Assembly: GCA_963799045.1 (NCBI GenBank)
Contig: CAWCVN010000001.1
Coordinates: forward strand, 434,001-498,000
DNA: 64,000 nucleotides
Direction: 5' to 3'
DNA from: DASRSS01 sp963799045
GTDB lineage: Bacteria > Actinomycetota > Actinomycetes > Mycobacteriales > Jatrophihabitantaceae
This document shows, piece after piece, positions 18,399 to 27,045 of the stretch. A program made the position numbers and the translations under genes. The notes beneath the pieces are model-generated. The model was not told where the DNA came from. It saw nothing but the letters and a program-made list of their open reading frames with translations, and did not search any database. The stretch's first letter is position 1, and the number at the start of each line of letters is the position of its first letter.

Positions 18399-19472
18399 TC
18401 AGCCCGGCCATTCCGCGGTGAACTGGGAGACGTTCTGCTTCGTCACCACACCCTGGTCGGGCAGCTGCGCGACCGGGTCGACGCCACCGGTGACCTTGCC
18501 GGTGCGGATGGCGGCGATCAGTGCCTGTACCCCCATCCGGCCTTCGGACGCCGGCGCCTGGGCGACGTCGCCGTACACGGCGCCCGACTTGACGTAGGAC
18601 AAGCCGGCAGAGCTGGCACCGAAGCCGACCATGAGGATCTTGCCGGTCTTGTTCTCTGCGGACAGGGCCTGCGTGGCACCCTCGAGGCCCTGGTCGGAAG
18701 CGACGATCAGCGAGAGGTCGGGGTGTGCCTGGAGCATGTCCTGCGTGGCCTTGAGCCCGCCCGCCGGGGTGAACATGTCCTGTCCCTCGGCGACGAGCTT
18801 GATCGCGGAATCGGAAGCGACCGCCGCGGCGTAGGCCTTGTGGATCGCGACGTCGAGTGTCGACGCCTTGATGTCGTACATGTACCCGACGTTGCAGGGG
18901 CTCAAGTTCTTCGACTTGCACGCGTCGATCGTGAGCTGACCCATCTGCGCGCCGATCTTGCTGGGTATGAATGTCACGTTCGCGGACAGACCTTGAACCT
19001 GAGGCGCATCGGTTGTGTAGTCGGAGCCGAGGATCTGGTCGATGTTCACGACCTTGATGCCCTTGGCGATCGCCTGCTTGACCAGCGAGATCAGCCCCGT
19101 GCCGAGGATCGGTTGGACGATGATCCCGTCGTACTTGCCCGAGCCGATCACGTTCTGCAGTTGCGAGTACTGCGTCTGTGGGCTGTTGTTCGCGTCGAAC
19201 ACCGTTATGTCGGCGTTCCCGGCGGCTGCCGCGGCCTTGGCTGCCGCGAGCATCGGTGCGTCGTAACTGTTGGCCACGGCGAACGACAGGTACGCCAGGT
19301 GCAGGGTCTTGCCCGATGCCGCGGACGACCCGGCCCCGGCGACGGGGGACACGTTCGGCGTCCCAGCGGCCGTGGATCCGCTGCCGCTGCTGCTGCAGGC
19401 CGTGACCAGAACCGCCGCAGAGACGGCCGCGCCCACCGCGATGAGCGGGCGGATACGCAAGGATCTATTCAT
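18399..19472 (-). CDS. Substrate-binding lipoprotein of an RbsB-type ABC transporter
   Basis: A 357-residue lipoprotein with signal peptide and lipobox LVTACSSS (Cys at about residue 26), then a low-complexity Ser/Ala linker and a periplasmic-binding fold of the ribose-binding type, seen in YDGIIVQPILGTGLISLVK, KGIKVVNIDQIL and IVASDQGLEGATQAL. The start ATG at 19472 gives a proper signal peptide (MNRSLRIRP then a hydrophobic run). First gene of the importer cluster. The neighbouring amidohydrolase and dioxygenase genes suggest that the ligand may be an aromatic or heterocyclic compound rather than a sugar; this is inference. Confidence 0.9.
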   Translation of the reverse strand: MNRSLRIRPLIAVGAAVSAAVLVTACSSSGSGSTAAGTPNVSPVAGAGSSAASGKTLHLAYLSFAVANSYDAPMLAAAKAAAAAGNADITVFDANNSPQTQYSQLQNVIGSGKYDGIIVQPILGTGLISLVKQAIAKGIKVVNIDQILGSDYTTDAPQVQGLSANVTFIPSKIGAQMGQLTIDACKSKNLSPCNVGYMYDIKASTLDVAIHKAYAAAVASDSAIKLVAEGQDMFTPAGGLKATQDMLQAHPDLSLIVASDQGLEGATQALSAENKTGKILMVGFGASSAGLSYVKSGAVYGDVAQAPASEGRMGVQALIAAIRTGKVTGGVDPVAQLPDQGVVTKQNVSQFTAEWPG

Positions 19473-19521
19473 CGATGTCGCGCTCCTTCCTGATGGGCCG
19501 CCTTCGGGTCCACCCCGACTC

Positions 19522-19545
19522 CCCGGAGAGGTACAGGTCTCCGGG
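19522..19545. promoter_or_regulatory. Stem-loop between amidohydrolase and ABC importer genes
   Basis: Perfect 8-bp inverted repeat CCCGGAGA (19522-19529) and TCTCCGGG (19538-19545) with 8 bases between, 50 bases upstream of the binding-protein start. No U tract follows on the minus strand, so it could be an attenuator, an mRNA processing site or an operator. Confidence 0.45.
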
Positions 19546-19647
19546 CAGCCGAAAATGGGCGCGCGGCAGCGCACGATGTAATGAGTGGAACGAAACGGTC
19601 GATGCGACGGCCAGGTCGTGGCGTCGCTTCGAGCCGAGGGCGTCCTG

Positions 19648-21153
19648 TTAGCGGTCGCTCGCGTCGACAGCAGCGTCGACGTGAACAGCAGTCCCCACCG
19701 ATTGAGCGCGGTGGCGCGATTCCCCGCCGTCGTAGTCCGTGTAGGTGTACGGGTTCGGAATGCGTTGGGTGGCCGGCAGTTCGGGGGTCATCCCGTCGTG
19801 CCATTCGTGCTCGCCGAGAGTCGAGCGTGCGTACTCGACGGTCTGCGCGACGGCGTGTTTCGCGGCCGCGAGATCGACGCCGACGAGCCTGTGATCGTGT
19901 TTGACGACCCGCCCGTTGACCAGGACGGTGTCGACGTCACCGCGTCCGGCTTGGAACACGACGGTGCCGTACGGGTGAAGCATCGGGTACAGAGCGGGCG
20001 AGTCTTCGTTCTTGATCAGGACGAGGTCTGCCCGCTTGCCGGGCATGATCGAACCGATCAGCGAGTCGAGCCCGAGCGCGCGTGCCCCGCCGATCGTCGC
20101 CCACTGGACGACCTGTTCGGCGCGCAGTTGGTTGTGTACGACCGTCTCACCCAGCGCGTGTGCCTCCAGGTGTTCACGAGAGCGGTCGGCGGACAGCGTG
20201 GCTCGCATCGCTGAGAACAGGTCGGCGCTCCACCACACGCTGGTGTCCATCGACAGCGACACCGGGATGCCGTGCTTGCGCAGTTCCCAGGTGGGGGGAT
20301 AGCCCTGGCCCGCGCTCTGCTCGCTCTCGGTCGAGACCGATGCCGTACCCCCGGTTGCGGCGATCCGCTGGTAGGAGTCCTCGGTCAGCGTGGCCGAATG
20401 GACGTAGGTGACGTCCGGTGTCATGAATCCGTGCTCCCACATGAGCCGGATGCTGTCGTCGTTGGTCGCGCCCCAGACGCCGGCGTGCGTCGTGACCGGC
20501 AGGCCGAGTTCGCGCGCGGCCTCGAACGCTGCCCGCTCGGGGAAGGCGGGATCACCGGTGACGTCGAAGGCGAGTTGCAGGCCGTGCATCTCGTCGCGGT
20601 CCTGGCGCGCGAGGAAGTCACGTACCGCTGCGTCGTTGGTCCACTCCCACGGTGCGCCGAGCAGGTTGCCGTAGGCCAGCACGAAGCGGCCCGGCACCGA
20701 GTGCAGCGCGGACGCCGCGGCCTCGGCGTGGTCGACCGTCTGCAGTCCGTGTGACCAGTCGACCGTGGTCGTGACCCCCGCGTCGAGCGCCTCGACGGCG
20801 GACAGCAGGTTGCCGGCGTGGATGTCCTGGGGGCGGAAGATCTTCCCCCAGTTGAGGTAGTAGAAGACGAAGTACTGCGAGAGGGTCCAGTCGGCGCCGA
20901 ACCCCCGGAGTGCCGACTGCCACATGTGGCGATGCGTGTCGATCATGCCGGGCATCAGGATGCCCCCTGAACCATCCACCTCCACGGTCCCCGGGGGTAC
21001 CTCGAGCCGCGGCCCGACGGCGGCGATGTCCTGGCCGGTGACCAGCACGTCGCTGGATTCGAGCACCCCGGCATCGTCCATGGTCAACACCGTGGCGTTG
21101 CGTACGACCAGAGGACGTCCGCCGTTGACCGCGGAGATGTCGTCGGAGTTCAT
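19648..21153 (-). CDS. Amidohydrolase family protein (ATZ/TRZ-like deaminase)
   Basis: A 501-residue metal-dependent hydrolase. The metal motif is MPGMIDTHRHMWQS (HxH), with later ligands in VTTHAGVWGA and VHSATLT, and the aspartate in SLSMDTSVWW. The C-terminal strand reads IGSIMPGKRADLVLIKNED. This pattern is that of the ATZ/TRZ/guanine-deaminase branch, which hydrolyses C-N bonds of triazines, purines and related rings. The ATG at 21153 precedes the first conserved strand. It lies between DoxX and the importer on the same strand; a role in opening or deaminating an N-heterocycle feeding the dioxygenase is a plausible inference. Confidence 0.85.
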   Translation of the reverse strand: MNSDDISAVNGGRPLVVRNATVLTMDDAGVLESSDVLVTGQDIAAVGPRLEVPPGTVEVDGSGGILMPGMIDTHRHMWQSALRGFGADWTLSQYFVFYYLNWGKIFRPQDIHAGNLLSAVEALDAGVTTTVDWSHGLQTVDHAEAAASALHSVPGRFVLAYGNLLGAPWEWTNDAAVRDFLARQDRDEMHGLQLAFDVTGDPAFPERAAFEAARELGLPVTTHAGVWGATNDDSIRLMWEHGFMTPDVTYVHSATLTEDSYQRIAATGGTASVSTESEQSAGQGYPPTWELRKHGIPVSLSMDTSVWWSADLFSAMRATLSADRSREHLEAHALGETVVHNQLRAEQVVQWATIGGARALGLDSLIGSIMPGKRADLVLIKNEDSPALYPMLHPYGTVVFQAGRGDVDTVLVNGRVVKHDHRLVGVDLAAAKHAVAQTVEYARSTLGEHEWHDGMTPELPATQRIPNPYTYTDYDGGESRHRAQSVGTAVHVDAAVDASDR

Positions 21154-21202
21154 GCGGTACCACCTCGCTGTGTTCGGGCCGGCGCGTGCGGGAATGCGCG
21201 CG

Positions 21203-21724
21203 TCATCGTGTAACGGGCCTTGCCGGAACCGGTGCCTGGAGCGCCTGACGTCGTCTGTAGAGCGGAACGGCGCTGGCCAGCACTCCCAGCGCCACCGCAC
21301 CGACGGCCCAGCCGACGCTGTCCGTCCAGTGCAGACCTATGGCGTTGTCGATCGAGAAGCGGCCCGGGCCGGTGAAGGCCAGCACGGCCCCGAGACCGGC
21401 ATACACGGCCGGAACCTCGCAGCCGCCGAGATGTGCCCACAGCCCGTTGCCTGCGTTCGGCGCGGCCGCGACGAGCATCGTGCCGACGATGACGGCACAG
21501 CCCGCCGGGGTGAGCAGCCCCAGTGCGATGGACCCGGCCCCGAGCAGCTCGCACAGGCCGGCGACGACAGCCATGGCCGGGCCGGGCCGGAAACCCCACT
21601 GCTCGAACAGCGCGCCGGTGCCCGCCGGGCCCATCCCCCGGAACCAGCCGAACAGCTTCTGGGTGGCGTGACCGAACAGCAGGGCGGCCAGCCCTACCCG
21701 CAACAGCAGCACCCCGACGCTCAT
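21203..21724 (-). CDS. DoxX family membrane protein
   Basis: A 173-residue protein with four membrane spans. The opening LLLRVGLAALLFGHATQKLFGWF and the later GFRPGPAMAVVAGLCELLGAGSIALG are typical of DoxX. DoxX-type proteins are membrane partners in redox reactions (thiosulfate:quinone oxidoreductase small subunit) or of unknown role. Its ATG overlaps the stop of the LigA-like gene (ATGA), so it is translated with the dioxygenase. Why a DoxX protein sits in an aromatic cluster is not known. Confidence 0.85.
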   Translation of the reverse strand: MSVGVLLLRVGLAALLFGHATQKLFGWFRGMGPAGTGALFEQWGFRPGPAMAVVAGLCELLGAGSIALGLLTPAGCAVIVGTMLVAAAPNAGNGLWAHLGGCEVPAVYAGLGAVLAFTGPGRFSIDNAIGLHWTDSVGWAVGAVALGVLASAVPLYRRRQALQAPVPARPVTR

Positions 21725-22083
21725 GTGCTGATGTCCGGGTACGGGAGACTGAAATGGGCGAGCCTGGCCGCGAAGTCGAGTTGCATGCCCAGCGGCTCGT
21801 CGAAGTCCTGCTCGAACATCGCGATCCAGAGCGTGAGGGTGAGGAACGGGTGTGCGCCCATCTCGAACAGCGCCACGTGGTCATGCGAGGCGAGGGCCCG
21901 CCGCTCCGGATCGGTGAACGCCAGCCAGCTCGATGCCTCGCCGGCATGGCAGTTCAGGATCTGGTTGGCGCACTCGCGCTCCCACCACTCGACGGTGCCC
22001 GCGGGGTCCTCCCGGTACCGCGCGACGAGTTGCGGATCGCGGTCGACGGTGAACAGGAACTTGTTCAGCAGGTACTTGCTCAT
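21721..22083 (-). CDS. LigA-like small subunit of class III extradiol dioxygenase
   Basis: A 120-residue alpha-helical protein. MSKYLLNKFLFTVDRDPQLV, the WWERECANQILNCHAGEASSW region and FEMGAHPFLTLTLW are close to the alpha subunit of protocatechuate 4,5-dioxygenase (LigA), which caps the active site of the catalytic subunit. ATGA overlaps at both ends (with the LigB-like gene upstream and DoxX downstream) show tight translational coupling. Small-subunit residues alone do not fix the substrate. Confidence 0.85.
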   Translation of the reverse strand: MSKYLLNKFLFTVDRDPQLVARYREDPAGTVEWWERECANQILNCHAGEASSWLAFTDPERRALASHDHVALFEMGAHPFLTLTLWIAMFEQDFDEPLGMQLDFAARLAHFSLPYPDIST

Positions 22084-22940
22084 GCCGGTGCCCCGTTCGG
22101 GTACCAGGTGAAGTAGGCCTCCATGGTGTGGAACAGGTCGAGGTTGTCGGCGTAGTCGGCCTTGTTGTAGCCCGCGACGCCCATCATGAGCATGAAGTCC
22201 ATGAAGCCGTGCGTCGCGTTGCCGGGCGCGTGCAGGCTGTCGAGTGTGACGTTGGCCAGGCAGCCGTCGATGTCGCCGTTGGCTATCCACTCGATCGCCT
22301 TGGCGTCGAACTCCGGGTCCGGGCCGTGCGGGCCGAACTGGCGTGGCCCACCGAGTTCGAGTGACAGGTGTCCGGTGCCGATGACCGCGACCCGCAACTG
22401 TGACGGCCACGCGTCGATCAGTTCGCGGATGGTCTGCCCGAGCTTGACGAAGCGCTCGGGTCGCGGCAGCGGTGGGGCGAAGATGTTGGTGTAGATCGGC
22501 ACGATCGGCAGGTCGTTCTGCGGCCGTACGGTGAAGATCGGACAGGTAATCGAGTGGTCGACGCGGAGCTCGTTCGAGAACGCCAGGTCGAAGCCCCGGT
22601 CGATGCCCTCGCGCAACATGTAGGCCGACAGCTCTTCGTGGCCTTTGAGCACGAGCTTGGGCAGGCCGAACTCGCGTTCCTCGTTGTAGTAGTTCGCGTC
22701 GTAGTACGGGGCCTTGCCGACCAGGAACTGCGGCATGTTGTCCAGCCAGAGCTGGTGGAAATGGTCGGAGCCCACCATCACCAGCAGATCCGGGCGGGCA
22801 GCGGTGAGGGTCTGCCGGTAGCGCTCGACCTTGCTCACCCACGCCGCGGCGAACGGAGGCGCCTGATCGGGGGGAAGCAGACTCGTCTTGTAATAGAAGG
22901 GATGGTGCGTGGTGGCCAGGACGGCGACGAGCTTCGCCAC
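22080..22940 (-). CDS. Class III extradiol ring-cleavage dioxygenase catalytic subunit (LigB-like)
   Basis: A 286-residue LigB-fold dioxygenase. Iron ligands fit ATTHHPFYYK (His near residue 12), the LVMVGSDHFHQLW strand and GTGHLSLELGGPRQFG; the DHSITCP segment is also conserved. Such enzymes open catechol-type rings next to one hydroxyl (meta-cleavage) using Fe(II) and O2. The start is the GTG at 22940, preceded by GGAGAGGG. It is the first gene of a minus-strand run that continues through the LigA-like, DoxX, amidohydrolase and importer genes, and it faces the IclR-type regulator. Protocatechuate, gallate or a dihydroxypyridine are candidate substrates. Confidence 0.85.
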   Translation of the reverse strand: MAKLVAVLATTHHPFYYKTSLLPPDQAPPFAAAWVSKVERYRQTLTAARPDLLVMVGSDHFHQLWLDNMPQFLVGKAPYYDANYYNEEREFGLPKLVLKGHEELSAYMLREGIDRGFDLAFSNELRVDHSITCPIFTVRPQNDLPIVPIYTNIFAPPLPRPERFVKLGQTIRELIDAWPSQLRVAVIGTGHLSLELGGPRQFGPHGPDPEFDAKAIEWIANGDIDGCLANVTLDSLHAPGNATHGFMDFMLMMGVAGYNKADYADNLDLFHTMEAYFTWYPNGAPA

Positions 22941-22995
22941 TGGATCCCTCTCCTTCCCCGACGCCGCACCCCGCGGTGAGGTCGTTCCACTTTCC

Positions 22996-23009
22996 CGTAC
23001 ACTTGTCCG
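22996..23009. promoter_or_regulatory. Putative IclR operator, site 1
   Basis: CGTACACTTGTCCG, a 14-bp palindrome with one mismatch, about 56 bases upstream of the dioxygenase start. It matches site 24128-24141 at 13 of 14 positions in reverse complement, and the extended match GCGGACAAGTGT is identical in both. Confidence 0.6.
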
Positions 23010-23191
23010 CCTGTCGGCGTTAGCGCCACAATGCACGTCGACCGAGTGACTGTCAATGGCTTGACGCCAACTCGTTGCCCGCATGGCGAGCCAGCGATCA
23101 AGTGCGTCCGGGGTCGCTGTGCGACCATGCTCGAATCGACAACGGATGATCGCGCCCAGGCACGCGGCTCCGAGCGGAAAGGGGTGTCTGG

Positions 23192-24076
23192 ATGCCACCA
23201 CGGGACAAGCGCGGGCTGGGCCCGGACTTCGTCGAAGCCTTGGCGAGGGGCCTGGACGTGCTGCGTGCGTTCGACGCGCGCCGGCCGCGCCTGAGCCTGA
23301 GCGAGGTCGCCGCGGTGACCGGCCTCGCCCGCCCCACCGCGCGCCGACTGTTGCTGACCCTCGAGGAGCTCGGCTACGTTCGCGCGGCCAACGGTCAGTT
23401 CGAGCTGACGCCTCGCGTCCTGCACCTGGGCATGTCCTACGTCAGTTCGCTCGGCCTGTGGGACATCGCCCGGCCGCACTTGGAGGATCTGGTCTCCCGG
23501 ACACACGAATCGTCGTCGATGGCACAGCTGGACGGCTCGGACATTGTCTACGTCGCACGGGTCGCGGTCCCCAAAATCATCGCCTTGCGCGTGGAGATCG
23601 GCACTCGGTTCCCCGCGGTGCAGACCTCGCAGGGCAAGGTTCTGCTCGCGTCGTTGCCCCCGGAGCTGCTCGAGGAGACGCTCGAGCTCCCGAGCCGTTC
23701 GGGACTGCCTGCCTTCCTGCCCCGCCCGCGGGAGGCGCTCGAGCGGGAGCTGCAGGAGGTGCGGGCCCGCGGCTGGGCTCTCGCGAACGAGGAGCTGGCG
23801 CCTGGCGTTCGGTCGGTCGCCGTCGCTGTGCGGGACGGAACCGGCACCGTTCGCGCGGCGATGAACGTGACCGTGCATGCCGCGGAGACGAGTGTCGACA
23901 CGCTGCTCGGGGAGCACCTGCCGAAGCTGTTGCATACGGCCGGCGAGATCTCGGCCGAGTGGGCACTGTGGAACTCCCGGCCCTACGCCGAGGTGCAGGC
24001 CGGCAGCCGATCGGTCGGGGCCGAGTCGGAACCGCCCGGGCAGGGGCGCCCGCCCGCTCGGCCCGCTGCCGGCTGA
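23192..24076 (+). CDS. IclR-family transcriptional regulator (PcaR/PobR-like)
   Basis: A 294-residue regulator. The N-terminal winged helix reads FVEALARGLDVLRAFDARRPRLS then SEVAAVTGLARPTARRLLLTL, and the effector domain has YVSSLGLWDIARPHLEDLVSRTHESSSMAQLDG, VQTSQGKVLLASL and GWALANEELAPGVRSVAV, very close to PcaR-type regulators of aromatic acid catabolism. The start ATG at 23192 has GGAAAGGGG ahead of it. The C-terminal 30 residues are a Pro/Gly-rich extension. It lies between the dioxygenase operon and the CoA-transferase gene, both of which have the same palindrome upstream. Confidence 0.9.
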   Translation: MPPRDKRGLGPDFVEALARGLDVLRAFDARRPRLSLSEVAAVTGLARPTARRLLLTLEELGYVRAANGQFELTPRVLHLGMSYVSSLGLWDIARPHLEDLVSRTHESSSMAQLDGSDIVYVARVAVPKIIALRVEIGTRFPAVQTSQGKVLLASLPPELLEETLELPSRSGLPAFLPRPREALERELQEVRARGWALANEELAPGVRSVAVAVRDGTGTVRAAMNVTVHAAETSVDTLLGEHLPKLLHTAGEISAEWALWNSRPYAEVQAGSRSVGAESEPPGQGRPPARPAAG

Positions 24077-24127
24077 CCCGGGTCCGGCGGCGTCCTTGAC
24101 AATGTCGGGCAGCACCGGTCATGGTTG

Positions 24128-24141
24128 CGGACAAGTGTCCG
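24128..24141. promoter_or_regulatory. Putative IclR operator, site 2
   Basis: CGGACAAGTGTCCG is a perfect 6-2-6 palindrome 27 bases upstream of the preferred GTG start of the CoA-transferase gene. It is shared with the dioxygenase promoter (22996-23009), so the same regulator probably controls both arms. Confidence 0.65.
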
Positions 24142-24168
24142 TTTAGCGGCGTCGGAGAGAGTGAGACC

Positions 24169-25380
24169 GTGAATCCTGAAGACGCTTCGGTACCGGGCCC
24201 GCAGGGCCCGTTGGCAGGTCTGGTCATAGCCGACTTCTCCCGCGTGCTCGCCGGGCCGTACTGCACGATGCTGCTTGCGGACCTCGGTGCCGACGTGATC
24301 AAGGTCGAGTCACCCAGCGGCGACGACACGCGTCACTGGGTGCCGCCGACGCGAGGCGAGACCGGCACGTACTACCTGTCGATCAACCGGAACAAGCGCT
24401 CCATCGTTCTGGACTTCGGCGACCCCGACGACCTCCAGGTGGCGCACGCGCTGTCCGCCCGCGCGGACATCACCATTCAGAACTTCCGGCCGGGCGGGCT
24501 GACGAAGTTCGGCCTGGACTACGACTCCGTGCGAGAGCGCAATCCGGGCGCGATCTACTGCTCGATCTCGGGATTCGGCGCGGACCGCGGCGCGGGCCTG
24601 CCCGGCTACGACCTGCTTGCGCAGGCGGTGTCCGGTCTGATGAGCCTCACCGGTGCACCCGACGGCCCGCCGTACCGCGCCGGCATCTCGGTCTTCGACG
24701 TCATGACCGGACTGCACTCGGCGATCGGGATCCTCGCCGCGGTCCGCCACCGTGACCGCACAGGTGTCGGGCAGCACATCGAGACGAACCTCCTGTCCAC
24801 GGCGATGTCCTCGCTGGTGAACCAGACCTCGGCCTACGTCGCCGGCGGCGTGGTGCCCGGGCGGATGGGCAACTCCCACCTGTCGCTGTTCCCGTACGAG
24901 CCGCTGCGCACCGGCGACGGAGAACTTATCGTCATCGCCGGCAACGACCGTCAGTTCCGCACCCTGGCCCGAGCGCTGGGCGTGGCCGAGGTCGCCGATG
25001 ACGAACGGTTCGCCACCGTGGGGGCTCGAAACGAGAACCGCGACGAGCTTCGGCCGATCCTCCTCGAGCGGTTGGCGACCAGGTCCGCGCAGGAGTGGTT
25101 CGAGATCCTGACCGAGGCGGGCATCCCCGCCGGGCCGATCAACGACGTGCGCGGCGGTGTGGAGTTGGCCGAGCGGCTCGGCCTCGAACCGGTCGTTCTC
25201 GCCGGCGACGTTCCGACGGTGCGCAACCCGCTGCGCATGTCAGTGACGCCGGCGAGGTACGACCTGGCTCCGCCCGGCCTCGACGAGCACGGCGCCGATA
25301 TCCGCGCGTGGCTCGGGCTCGGGAGCGGGCACCCGCACCCGGACGCTGGTCCCCACGAGCCCCCAGTCCCGTCCGCCTGA
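24169..25380 (+). CDS. CaiB/BaiF family CoA-transferase
   Basis: A 403-residue class III CoA-transferase. LAGLVIADFSRVLAGPYCTMLLADLGADVIKVE is the family's opening block, followed by the NRNKRSIVLDF strand, an FRPGGLTKFGLDYDSVRERNP segment with the catalytic Asp-type region DLLAQAVSGLMSLTG, and the C-terminal AGIPAGPINDVRGG. These enzymes move CoA between carboxylic acids. The GTG at 24169 (GGAGAGAG ahead) is preferred; the ATG at 24121 would place the operator palindrome inside the coding region. It probably activates an acid that is then cleaved by the lyase-like protein encoded 32 bases downstream. Confidence 0.88.
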   Translation: MNPEDASVPGPQGPLAGLVIADFSRVLAGPYCTMLLADLGADVIKVESPSGDDTRHWVPPTRGETGTYYLSINRNKRSIVLDFGDPDDLQVAHALSARADITIQNFRPGGLTKFGLDYDSVRERNPGAIYCSISGFGADRGAGLPGYDLLAQAVSGLMSLTGAPDGPPYRAGISVFDVMTGLHSAIGILAAVRHRDRTGVGQHIETNLLSTAMSSLVNQTSAYVAGGVVPGRMGNSHLSLFPYEPLRTGDGELIVIAGNDRQFRTLARALGVAEVADDERFATVGARNENRDELRPILLERLATRSAQEWFEILTEAGIPAGPINDVRGGVELAERLGLEPVVLAGDVPTVRNPLRMSVTPARYDLAPPGLDEHGADIRAWLGLGSGHPHPDAGPHEPPVPSA

Positions 25381-25412
25381 TCGATGCGGACGACGCCGAG
25401 CAAGGAGCACCA

Positions 25413-26219
25413 GTGAGCCGAGAGCCAGATCATCAGGAGTACCCGACCTCGCTCGGTGTCTCCACGACCGACAGCATTCGGCTAATGGGCCACGACCTCG
25501 CCGGCGAGCTGATCGGAAAGGTCAGCTTCGGCGAGCTGGCCTATCGACTGATCACGCTGGAGCGCCCCACACCTGCACAGTCGCGAGTTTTCGAGGCCGT
25601 GCTCGTCGCACTCGCCGATCACGGATTCACCCCGACGGCGATCGCGGCCCGGCTCACCTACCTGAGCGCCCCGGATGCGATCCAGGGCGCGCTCGCTGCC
25701 GGCCTGCTCGGCGGCGGGTCACGCTTTCTCGGGGTGAGCGAGGACACCGGTGCCTTCCTCGACGCGGCTCTGGAGAGGGTCGACGAGCTCCCGAGCGACG
25801 AGGCGGGCTGGGACGCGCTCGCGGAGCGGGCCGTACGCGAACGGCGTGACAGCGGCGGGTTCGTGCCCGGGCTGGGGCATCATCTGCACAAGAACGGCGA
25901 TCCCCGCACACCGGTCCTCATCGGGATCGCCCGCGACGAGGGAACGTACGGGCCACATCTGGCGCTGTTCGAAGCGATCGGGCGGGTTGCGCCGGCTGTG
26001 CTCGGCAAGAGCCTGCCGCTCAACGGCGCGGGCGTCTGCGGCGCGGCCCTGGCTGATCTCGGGATACCGCTCGGCCTGTTGCGCGGTGTCGTGCTGCTGG
26101 CCCGATGCGCGGGGATACTCGGCCACCTGGCCGAGGAGATGCGATCCCCGCTGGCAGGCAGCATCTTCCGCGATGTGGAGAGCAACGCGGTGTACCGCGC
26201 TCCGGCCGAAGGCCCGTGA
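25413..26219 (+). CDS. Citryl-CoA lyase / citrate synthase-like protein
   Basis: A 268-residue protein of the short citrate-synthase fold. The signature GFVPGLGHHLHKNGDPRTPVL holds the histidine pair corresponding to citrate synthase's substrate histidines, and GDPRTP replaces the usual DPR segment; LPLNGAGVCGAALADLGIP and RCAGILGHLAEEM complete the family's C-terminus. Stand-alone proteins of this size are annotated as citryl-CoA lyases, which cleave a 3-hydroxy-acyl-CoA to an oxo acid plus acetyl-CoA. The GTG at 25413 has AAGGAG six bases ahead. Together with the CoA-transferase it could split a ring-cleavage product; this is inference. Confidence 0.8.
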   Translation: MSREPDHQEYPTSLGVSTTDSIRLMGHDLAGELIGKVSFGELAYRLITLERPTPAQSRVFEAVLVALADHGFTPTAIAARLTYLSAPDAIQGALAAGLLGGGSRFLGVSEDTGAFLDAALERVDELPSDEAGWDALAERAVRERRDSGGFVPGLGHHLHKNGDPRTPVLIGIARDEGTYGPHLALFEAIGRVAPAVLGKSLPLNGAGVCGAALADLGIPLGLLRGVVLLARCAGILGHLAEEMRSPLAGSIFRDVESNAVYRAPAEGP

Positions 26220-26244
26220 CGCTCCCGGCAACCACCCGGCAACG

Positions 26245-26969
26245 TCAATGGAGCACGTAGCGCAGGTACAACCGCGGGTCGTCGAGGAAGTCGCGCCAGT
26301 TCTGAACCAGTTCGAGGTCGGCCCAGGCCACCTCGCGAGGCCCCACTCGCCCACTTCGAGAAGGCGGGCGCCTGGTGTGGCGGCGACGATCGGGGAGTGC
26401 GTCGCCACCAGCGCCTGCCGGCGGCCGTCTGCGGCAATGCGGTGCAGCAGACCGACCAACGCCAGGCAGCCGGAGAACGACAGCGCCGACTCGGGTTCGT
26501 CGAGCACGTACAGTCCCGGATCGGTGAAGCGGTTCCCGAGCACCTCGAGGAACGATTCCCCGTGCGACATCTCGTGGAACCTCGGTTCCGAGCGTGCGCC
26601 GAGGCCGCGGTTCTCCTCGAGGTAGGTGTAGAAGCCGTGCATCGTCTCGGCGCGGAGGAAGAACCCCCACCTCGACGCGCCGATGCCGCGCGTGAGCCGC
26701 AGCGCGCGCCACAGCGGCGATTCGCTGGGCCGGCTGCTGTGCCGGGCCCCCGTCGAACCGCCCTCGGGAGACAGGCCGTACCGCTGGGCGATGCCCTCGA
26801 CCAGCGTCGACTTGCCGGATCCGTTCTCGCCGACCAGTACGGTCAGTGGCCCCATCTCGAGGCCGGAGTCGAGGACCCGGCGGACGCAGGGCAGCGTCGC
26901 CGGCCAGGCCGCGCCGTCGAACTCGACACCGTCCGAGCGGGTGACGCGGACGACGGGCAATGAGGACAC
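26245..26969 (-). pseudogene. AAA-family ATPase (RecF/ABC-like, stand-alone), frameshifted near 3' end
   Basis: A protein of about 240 residues read from a GTG at 26969. Walker A is LVGENGSGKSTLVEG, the signature-like part is RFHEMSHGESFLEVL, and Walker B is GLYVLDEPESALSFSG, with the H-loop in ALVATHSPIVAATPGA. This is a stand-alone ATP-binding protein of a family widespread in actinomycetes and also found in anti-phage and plasmid contexts; function is not established. Near 26335 the frame changes: ARLLEVGEWGL is followed in another frame by REVAWADLELVQNWRDFLDD and LYLRYVLH, ending at 26245. A single indel in the CCCC run there would restore the gene. Confidence 0.75.
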
Positions 26970-27045
26970 CGCGCCAGTGTGCCGGAGTGAGCCGCTGTTC
27001 GCGCCGACCGGCGTGCGATGTGTAGCCGCAGCTAATCTCGAGAGC

